This document shows positions 9,301 through 14,001 of a stretch of DNA of 14,001 bases, in pieces. The DNA comes from Gammaproteobacteria bacterium (lineage in GTDB: Bacteria; Pseudomonadota; Gammaproteobacteria; Magnimaribacterales; Magnimaribacteraceae): contig PCBA01000024.1 in NCBI GenBank assembly GCA_002730855.1, positions 1 through 14,001 of the forward strand, given 5' to 3'. Below the pieces are notes generated by a model. It was not told where the DNA came from. It made no database searches and saw only the letters and a list, made by a program, of their open reading frames with translations. Position numbers and translations under genes: made by a program. The first letter of the stretch is position 1; each line of letters opens with the position of its first letter.

Positions 9301-9967
9301 ATTGGAAACGCAAATTTATTCTGGTTCGCCGGAGAAAGGTTTTAAGCAAATTGGATTAGAGCCTAATTTTGAGTTAGATAAAGTTAGCCTCTTTACTGAC
9401 ATAAGATGGAGTTCTTTGCCTTGGAACTTTAATTACAGTTCATTTGTTGGAGAAATTTCTTTTGAATTAGACGACCTTACTATTGAAAATGATGAAAATA
9501 TTGAGATGCCTAACAACTTTCTAAGATTGATTAATATATTTAACATAACTGATTCTTTTGAGAAAGTAACAAATCTTGATTTTAGAAAATTATATAAAAG
9601 AGGCTTCAGCGCCGATAACGTCAAAGGTTCTATAAAGATAAGGCCTAACAGCCTAGAAATCAATGACCCTATTATATTTACAAGTGGTTCTAGCGAATTC
9701 AGATGGAAAGGCACGATAAGCAGAGCCAGCGAAGGTAGAGTAGGAGATATTGACCTTGAGGTTATTATGACATTACCTTTAAGAGAATACCTTCCTGCTT
9801 ATGCACTCATATTGGGAGGTCCTATTACAGCAGGAGTTGTCTATATAGCTGGTAAGGCTTTTGAAAGAAATCTTGATAAGTTAAGTTCGGGAAAATGGTT
9901 GGTCACTGGGTCTATTGATAATCCAAAGACTGACTTTCAAGGATGGTTTGAGAAAGAGTCTAAGTAA
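6308..9967 (+). CDS. yhdP: YhdP-like AsmA-family envelope protein
   Basis: This is a 1219-residue protein with a GTG start, one N-terminal membrane helix (about 4-27) and a very long strand-rich periplasmic part, matching the YhdP architecture (E. coli about 1266). By family knowledge YhdP, with TamB and YdbH, forms a bridge with a hydrophobic groove that carries phospholipids from inner to outer membrane. The most diagnostic part is the end: LPAYALILGGPITAGVVYIA followed by a LDKLSSGKWLVTGSIDNP block (about 1161-1208). The N-terminal ISENGLNFVSKF and DSHWHPYQPSITLNSF segments fit the AsmA/DUF3971 opening. It is almost certainly cotranscribed with mreBCD, five bases after mreD. A GAAGGTGG lies 17 bases upstream, rather far for a ribosome site, so coupling to mreD is likely. 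Ser, Asn and Lys content is high, as expected in AT-rich DNA. The middle diverges strongly and function is inferred from the ends and context. Confidence 0.88.
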   Translation: MKRYIFIFFSAPALLVGLVLLLSFFLISENGLNFVSKFSQDYQIDFEVRDSHWHPYQPSITLNSFVLKNNSNKEAVLEMNDLHLEFDLIGLLIGRPISALHAKNTILYTGNNVDTNTQYSSYFATTLLSAKNLLIENFVLKLKQNDIPLLSGNLIIQISQQDAKARFYTENIEGGFLDIKINSSYNSVSSNSYKGFLETNNFKVNNEMLSAFCFDCSNDFKIDSKFWFSFVDSKLVSFEGETELQFQKMLGFIDNLKTKIRLEDPTINLFKLSSYINKDKQLIAPDAFISLNEWNPKVIIPQIDLQSSFLLKLVSSQFKSIKNINLKGRISDVLINLDSFSLSSLNGNFNEISFQKEQSILKGLKGSFIVIDNKSKVLIDSPYVELNLSNTLDEPLVFNELYADLLIDVVDGKLLLSSKNLEAVFNKNLIIGSVKIKPSPYDNSGDISTSLIATGMSYDNAFSLFPNLYYTSNTKDFLKKSISCGIIQELGLIYRGPINNKFKHSTSSFQLKGTLKDSCLDIYGSSIRDISILSVINNDSFKGEIFKGDIYGSVIEANIETNKQDDFFQIEVEGSSSGPLYSIVQLIDNQSNSSFSSNISGEHDTNFSFISPLSNSIGLLSKGAELRLNTKVKNGSYINKSSPFIVENVFSSIDYDSLDGVKEGFLSFKYNSEPIRLNIKGPSQKGKPHTLLVGEENLSVKNLIPYASLKRFVKGSSTFNIELKLPAFTRGAMFISPELSIESSLKGIELSLAEPFVKTKNKQVSFNLSYFPINRADSSQIVFKYGDILRGKVNLLEESYEGFLIAGRKKQSITIEKNKLLLIGDLNKLDLGKLINSGTFISGQAEGNFFIKSLNVAETSFSNLTLSNTRYTSLLNDKGNEIRFENSDVTGTFTIPKDKQRDLSIQLDFIKLNQSKETSQQSFLTLFNNINTTIEFKTDALIFNSTDYGNWKFLVVPNNNALSLINMEGKYGKWGLKRNKENNSTLEIIKTPLGWASSLETQIYSGSPEKGFKQIGLEPNFELDKVSLFTDIRWSSLPWNFNYSSFVGEISFELDDLTIENDENIEMPNNFLRLINIFNITDSFEKVTNLDFRKLYKRGFSADNVKGSIKIRPNSLEINDPIIFTSGSSEFRWKGTISRASEGRVGDIDLEVIMTLPLREYLPAYALILGGPITAGVVYIAGKAFERNLDKLSSGKWLVTGSIDNPKTDFQGWFEKESK

Positions 9968-9992
9968 ATAGCAATGTAAATTTTTTTGAGAT

Positions 9993-11279
9993 TTATACCT
10001 TTCTTATTCTGGAAGACTCATAACCCGACTCAATCCTATACTTCGTTACTGTCCTCCTAGCTAAAAAGATCGAATAATCTTTTGATAAACAATTTTTTAT
10101 AAGCTCGTCACTTAAAGGTCTCTTTTTATCTTCTTCACTAATAAGATCCCCTATATATCGTATGAGCTGTTTTGGAGTTACATCTTCTCCTTTTGCATAA
10201 ATATTAACTCTTTTTTGCAGTATATTTTTCAGTAAGATTAATTTATCTGGAAATTGGATATATTTATTATTAACAATCCTTGAAACTGTAGATTCGCTTA
10301 TTTGTAGAGACTTTGCTATCTCTTTTATAGATAAGGGCCTTTTACTAGACTCTTTGCTAAGAAAATCAGACTGAATGCTTACTATATATTGAGCAACTAC
10401 TAAAAGGGTTTGCTGTCTTCTCTCAAGGCCTCTTAAGAATGATTTAGCTTCATGATTTTTATCAATCTTTTCAGAACCAATCTTATCTCTAATTCTTTGG
10501 ATAAGCTCTTTAGGCATGAAGTTATCGTTTAGTGACACATGCCAATTTCTATTTTCGTACAAAGCTATTAAATCCGGTCTAATGTAAGATTCATTATTCG
10601 AACCAAAATTTAATCCAGGATCAAAATTTAGAATCTTTATGTTCCTTCTTGTTTTTTGGTCAAGATCTTCTAATGCAACTTTTTCTTCAAGTAGTAATTT
10701 AAGAGCATGATTTAACTCAATGCCTTCTTCTTGGCTTATATCTAGGCAGTTAATTTGAACCTTTAAAGATTCAAAGATAGATCTATAGCCACAGCCCGGC
10801 GGGTCAAAATGTTGTATTTCTTTTAAAACCTTTTCTATCTCTTTGGTACTTATAGTTAAATTAAAATCTTCTTCAACAATCTTCGTAATATCCTGAAAAT
10901 CTATTTCAGGCTCTAATCTTCCATTTTCTTGTATCGAATCGATTAGATATTCGCCTATTAACATTTCAAAATCTTTTAAGTTAGAAATCATTAATTGTTC
11001 AATCAATTTCTCTTTTAGATTAATACTTGAATCAATAGGTATTTCAGCTAAATTATTTCCGGCTTGCGAATTAATAATATTTTTGTATTTATCAATTAAT
11101 AGCTCATCTTGGAAGAAAGCTATTTTTTTATCTTCTTTATCATTACAAAACTCTAAAATTAAATCCTCTAACTTAGATCTGATTTCAAACCCGCTGAGGG
11201 ATAAGAGCTTTATTTGATTCTGAAGATTTACAGTTAAGCTTAAAGATAACTTTTGCTTTTGTTTGAGACTTTGCTTCAC
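9993..11279 (-). CDS. rpoN: RNA polymerase sigma-54 factor
   Basis: Sigma-54 directs polymerase to -24/-12 promoters and needs an AAA+ activator. The 428 residues are shorter than E. coli RpoN (477). The GTG start at 11279 is supported because the product opens with MKQSL, as RpoN proteins do. Region I (about 1-45) is recognisable (LTVNLQNQIKLLSLS) but lacks the usual NPLLE-type end. The core-binding region spans about 85-300 (FDPPGCGYRS near 158, YIRPDLIAL near 232, GLERRQQTLLVVAQYIV near 284). The helix-turn-helix is IKEIAKSLQISESTVSRI at 318-335, and the RpoN box ARRTVTKYR at 408-416 is nearly canonical. The gene begins one base after lptB. The usual followers hpf, ptsN and rapZ are absent; it converges on yhdP instead. 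Key DNA contacts look intact, so it is probably functional. Confidence 0.95.
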   Translation of the reverse strand: MKQSLKQKQKLSLSLTVNLQNQIKLLSLSGFEIRSKLEDLILEFCNDKEDKKIAFFQDELLIDKYKNIINSQAGNNLAEIPIDSSINLKEKLIEQLMISNLKDFEMLIGEYLIDSIQENGRLEPEIDFQDITKIVEEDFNLTISTKEIEKVLKEIQHFDPPGCGYRSIFESLKVQINCLDISQEEGIELNHALKLLLEEKVALEDLDQKTRRNIKILNFDPGLNFGSNNESYIRPDLIALYENRNWHVSLNDNFMPKELIQRIRDKIGSEKIDKNHEAKSFLRGLERRQQTLLVVAQYIVSIQSDFLSKESSKRPLSIKEIAKSLQISESTVSRIVNNKYIQFPDKLILLKNILQKRVNIYAKGEDVTPKQLIRYIGDLISEEDKKRPLSDELIKNCLSKDYSIFLARRTVTKYRIESGYESSRIRKV

Positions 11280-11280
11280 T

Positions 11281-12003
11281 TTAGTCTATAAAATCATTGC
11301 CTAGATAGACCTCTTTAACCAAAGGATCAGTCCTAATATGTTCGGGTTTGCCTTCAGCAATTATTTTACCTTGATTGATTATAAGAACATGGTTGCAGAT
11401 TTGCATAGTATCTCTCACATTATGATCGCTTATAAGCACTCCAATGTCTTTAGAGTTAAGTGTTTTAATACTTTGCTTTAATTCAGATACAGCAATAGGA
11501 TCAATTCCTGCAAAAGGTTCATCAAGTAAAACAAATTTGGGATTAGATCCAAGAGAACGGGCAATCTCTGTTCTCCTTCTTTCACCGCCAGACAGTTTAA
11601 TGCCTAATGTATTAACAAAATCGTTTAGATCAAACTCTTCTACCAACCTATCTAGTTCCTTTTGAATAGATTTTTCATCTAGATCTTCTCTCTGTTGTAA
11701 GGCAGATAAAATATTTTCTTTAACAGTTAGTTTCCTAAAGATAGAAGGCTCTTGAGGTAGATAAGATAATCCAAGAAGGGACCTGGTAGAAATATTAGTG
11801 TTTCCTATATCGCTACCATCCATTTTGATGGTACCTGAATTACTGCTGAGCAAGCCTACTATCATATAAAACAGAGTTGTTTTTCCGGCTCCATTTGGGC
11901 CCAGTAATCCTACTGTAGAGCCAGATTCCATTTCAAAAGACACGGAATCTACAGCAACTTTCTCAGCATAAGTTTTTTTTAGTTCTGATACAGATAATTT
12001 CAC
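11281..12003 (-). CDS. lptB: LPS export ABC transporter ATPase LptB
   Basis: LptB is the cytoplasmic ATPase that drives LptFG to extract lipopolysaccharide from the inner membrane. The 240 residues match E. coli LptB (241). All ABC motifs are visible: Walker A GPNGAGKT (35-42), Q-loop Gln in YLPQE (81-85), signature LSGGE (137-141), Walker B FVLLDE (157-162) and H-loop His194 in SDHNVR. YLPQEPSIFRKLTV and the DEPFAGIDP D-loop are specific to the LptB group. It starts with GTG overlapping the upstream stop (GTGA), so it is translationally coupled to the LptC/LptA-like gene. Its TAA is one base from the rpoN GTG. The partners LptF and LptG are not in the window. Confidence 0.97.
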   Translation of the reverse strand: MKLSVSELKKTYAEKVAVDSVSFEMESGSTVGLLGPNGAGKTTLFYMIVGLLSSNSGTIKMDGSDIGNTNISTRSLLGLSYLPQEPSIFRKLTVKENILSALQQREDLDEKSIQKELDRLVEEFDLNDFVNTLGIKLSGGERRRTEIARSLGSNPKFVLLDEPFAGIDPIAVSELKQSIKTLNSKDIGVLISDHNVRDTMQICNHVLIINQGKIIAEGKPEHIRTDPLVKEVYLGNDFID

Positions 12004-12629
12004 GAGTTATTAAGGATCTTAGCATTTAGAGATTCTATAATTTCACCATTTCTTAAATTATAGAGTATATGGTCAGATAAAATCTTCATGTCTTTTTGTA
12101 CGATTTCTGCGTTGCCTTTTAACAGAATTAAACCCTCATCAGGAGAGTATTCAATATGATCTGCCTTTCCATAGTTTGGCAATTCTTTTTCGTCTTTAGG
12201 GGTATGGCTAAAGTTTCCTTGAGAAAATGAAATATTATTATCGGTTTGATAGTTATTGCTTGTCTTAAAACTTGATGAACTGATTTCAAATCTGTTAGAT
12301 TTCAGAATAGCTTTTTCGTTTGAAAGAATAGATTTAATTTTTAGATCAAGATCCAACTCATTTGTTTGTAGCAGGTAAGCATCATCGTTGATGAAATAGT
12401 TTATTTTTACATCACCAATAAAACGTATTATTTCTTTATCGGCGTTGAGCCAAGCCTTTTTAGCTTTAATCTTATTAATAAAACCATCTTCATTCTGTAT
12501 TTCCAAGACAGCTTCATTTATTTCCATAAAGTTCTTTAATGGATTAAAAATATCAGTTTCTATGTCCGAATAGCCCATCAAAGGATTCTGATAAATAATT
12601 GTTAGGAAAAGAAAACAGGAAGTTTTCAT
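12000..12629 (-). CDS. Lpt bridge protein, apparent LptC-LptA hybrid
   Basis: This 209-residue protein sits where lptA (and normally lptC) belongs, between kdsD and lptB, so a role in periplasmic LPS transport is strongly suggested. The N-terminus (1-20) has a short hydrophobic run (CFLFLTII) like a weak signal peptide or anchor. Residues ~36-142 resemble the second half of LptC rather than LptA: KIKAKKAWLNAD, then IGDVKI (71-76), LLQTNELDLD (86-95), and a RFEISSS strand (113-119). Residues ~150-201 match the end of LptA: YGKADHIEYSPDEG (153-166), LLKGNAEIVQ (169-178) and SDHILYNL (185-192). The start half of LptA and a normal LptC transmembrane helix are not seen. The alternative is one divergent LptA (E. 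coli 185 residues). Lpt/OstA-like assignment is firm; the hybrid reading is my alignment by eye. Confidence 0.8.
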   Translation of the reverse strand: MKTSCFLFLTIIYQNPLMGYSDIETDIFNPLKNFMEINEAVLEIQNEDGFINKIKAKKAWLNADKEIIRFIGDVKINYFINDDAYLLQTNELDLDLKIKSILSNEKAILKSNRFEISSSSFKTSNNYQTDNNISFSQGNFSHTPKDEKELPNYGKADHIEYSPDEGLILLKGNAEIVQKDMKILSDHILYNLRNGEIIESLNAKILNNS

Positions 12630-12633
12630 AGAT

Positions 12634-13602
12634 TCATACTAATCCAGCTTCAATAAGGTCATGCATTCTTAGGATTCCAACTGGTTGTCCTTGATTATTA
12701 ATTGCTACTAAGGAATAAATCTTACTTTTTTGCATGATTTCAATAGCTTGAATAGCTAAGTCTGAACATAAGATTGTTTTTACCTTGGTTGACATTACTT
12801 TAGAAATTTGAGTTGTTGATAGATCAGTGTTGTTGTTGATAGCTCTTCTTAAGTCTCCATCAGTAAATATTCCTTTTAGTTTAGATTTTTCTACAACTAA
12901 GGCTGATCCCAATCCTTTGGAGCTTATTTCAATTAGTGTTTTCGCTAATGAATCTATAGGCGACACTATTGGAAGTTCTTTCCCTTTTTTCATAATGTCT
13001 TCTACTCTAAGTATTAATCTTTTTCCTAATTTTCCTCCAGGATGAGATTTAGCAAAATCATCCGTTTTAAATTGTTTAGCCTCTAATAAAGCAACTGCAA
13101 TAGCATCTCCTAAAGCAAGAGAAGCTGTCGTGCTTGTCGTGGGAGCTAAGTCCAAAGGGCACGCTTCTTCAGAAATGCCAGTATCAATATTTTTATTGGA
13201 GCTAGTGGCAATGGTAGATTTTTTCGAACCAGTTATTGAAAAGAAATCGCATCCAACATTCTTTAGATAAGGAATAAGGTCTATGATTTCCTTACTTTCT
13301 CCTGAATGCGAAAAGATAATTATTTTGTCCGCTCTATTGATTCCTCCGATATCACCATGTAGTGCTTCTGCTGCATTAATGAAATTAGAAGGAGAGCCAG
13401 TGCTGGATAGTGTAGCGGATATTTTTTTTGCTATGTGTCCAGATTTTCCTACCCCTAATGTAACAATCTTGCCTTTTGTTTTTAATAGGCTATCGCAAAC
13501 CTCATTGAACTCTTTTCCTAAAGAATTTGCTAGATTTTCTAAACCTTTAGATTCAATCCTAATGGTTTTACGGCCTATTTTAAGATGATTAGTTTTTTTC
13601 AT
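12634..13602 (-). CDS. kdsD: D-arabinose 5-phosphate isomerase KdsD
   Basis: KdsD converts D-ribulose 5-phosphate to D-arabinose 5-phosphate, the first step to Kdo, the inner-core sugar of LPS. The 322 residues (E. coli 328) comprise a SIS isomerase domain (about 35-180) and two CBS domains (about 205-260 and 268-322). Active-site positions known from E. coli are kept: Lys53 in GVGKSG, Glu102 in SGES, Glu146 before ACPLDLAPTTSTTA, and His187 in KSHPGG. The start ATG lies 14 bases after the antiporter stop. Its TGA is four bases before the LptC/LptA-like gene. The phosphatase gene kdsC, which usually follows, is not here. GutQ is a close paralogue, but context favours KdsD. Confidence 0.95.
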   Translation of the reverse strand: MKKTNHLKIGRKTIRIESKGLENLANSLGKEFNEVCDSLLKTKGKIVTLGVGKSGHIAKKISATLSSTGSPSNFINAAEALHGDIGGINRADKIIIFSHSGESKEIIDLIPYLKNVGCDFFSITGSKKSTIATSSNKNIDTGISEEACPLDLAPTTSTTASLALGDAIAVALLEAKQFKTDDFAKSHPGGKLGKRLILRVEDIMKKGKELPIVSPIDSLAKTLIEISSKGLGSALVVEKSKLKGIFTDGDLRRAINNNTDLSTTQISKVMSTKVKTILCSDLAIQAIEIMQKSKIYSLVAINNQGQPVGILRMHDLIEAGLV

Positions 13603-13616
13603 TGTTTTTCTATAAG

Positions 13617-14001
13617 TTAGTATGCATATATTAATGAAACAAAGTAAGTACTTAAGAATAAAAGACTTAATAACAGGCTTGCCTTCCGTCCTTTTTTAGA
13701 AAGGCTAAGGATGTAAAACGAAAATATTGAAGTTATGCAAAATAATATAAGTAATAAATTGGACCAGTCAGAATAATTCCAACTCACACCCATTTCATTA
13801 TTAGAAAATAACCCAGGTATAGCTAAAACACAGAGTCCGTTAAATATATTGGACCCTATTAATGTCCCTGCTACAGTTTCATATCTTCCTTTTAGAGCTA
13901 ATGAAATTGAAGCAGCAATTTCAGGTAGACTAGTTCCGATTGCTAAAACAGTAAAGCCTATAAAGAGCTCTCCAAGATTAAAATTTTGTAGAATTAAGTT
14001 A
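13617..14001 (-). CDS. YrbG-type CaCA cation/proton antiporter, C-terminal part
   Basis: The minus-strand frame is open from the window edge (first full codon 14000-13998) to a TAA at 13617-13619, giving 127 visible residues; the start lies beyond 14001. The sequence begins NFNLGELFIGFTVLAIGTSLPEIAASIS, and GTSLPE is the alpha-repeat signature of Ca/cation antiporters. GSNIFNGLCVLAIPG follows, then two or three hydrophobic helices and a short tail ending LIYAY. This is the second alpha repeat and C-terminal helices, so about 190 residues are missing. The protein is an inner-membrane exchanger. E. coli yrbG likewise precedes kdsD, though yrbG itself is not known to act in LPS synthesis. Ion specificity cannot be told. 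Confidence 0.93.
   Translation of the reverse strand, partial: NLILQNFNLGELFIGFTVLAIGTSLPEIAASISLALKGRYETVAGTLIGSNIFNGLCVLAIPGLFSNNEMGVSWNYSDWSNLLLILFCITSIFSFYILSLSKKGRKASLLLSLLFLSTYFVSLIYAY

Noticed and set aside
9968..9992. Bidirectional terminator between yhdP and rpoN
   Set aside because: There is a run of seven T at 9981-9987, but no convincing GC stem can be drawn before it on either strand.
1..14001. CRISPR, transposon, phage or defence system
   Set aside because: All space is filled by housekeeping envelope, tRNA-charging and regulatory genes; no regularly spaced repeats, transposase or inverted repeat ends were seen.

Overview
The window reads as chromosomal core DNA from an AT-rich, tightly packed gammaproteobacterium, possibly a streamlined marine lineage (SAR86-like; the lineage is inference). 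The evidence for Gammaproteobacteria is the gene order: gatCAB diverges from mreBCD, mreD runs into a yhdP-type gene, and this strand converges on a kdsD-lpt-rpoN operon preceded by a yrbG-type antiporter. Genes abut or overlap by a few bases, several start with GTG, and no stretch over 300 bases lacks a gene. I see no mobile element, CRISPR array, tRNA or rRNA.

Layout. (1) 1-538, plus strand: the end of a MaoC-type hydratase gene, then a possible 48-residue basic small protein whose end overlaps gatB tail to tail. (2) 3732-527, minus strand: gatC, gatA and gatB, encoding the tRNA-dependent amidotransferase. (3) 3733-3862: divergent control region. (4) 3863-9967, plus strand: mreB, mreC, mreD (the lateral-wall elongation scaffold) and a YhdP-like 1219-residue AsmA-type protein (phospholipid passage to the outer membrane). 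(5) 14001-9993, minus strand: the end of a CaCA cation/proton antiporter gene, then kdsD (first step of Kdo synthesis), a small LptC/LptA-like periplasmic protein, lptB (LPS export ATPase) and rpoN (sigma-54). The two large operons converge with about 25 bases between them.

Together the genes serve envelope building: peptidoglycan elongation (Mre), phospholipid supply to the outer membrane (YhdP), LPS core-sugar synthesis (KdsD) and LPS transport (Lpt). The amidotransferase and sigma-54 are the non-envelope members.

The main oddity is shrinkage of an otherwise ancestral block. Relative to the arrangement known in Pseudomonas and E. coli, maf and rng are missing between mreD and yhdP, the hpf-ptsN-rapZ and pmbA/tldD genes are missing between rpoN and yhdP, and kdsC and a separate lptC are missing between kdsD and lptA. 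The single Lpt bridge protein looks like an LptC domain joined to the C-terminal half of LptA. This is the strongest candidate for something undescribed.
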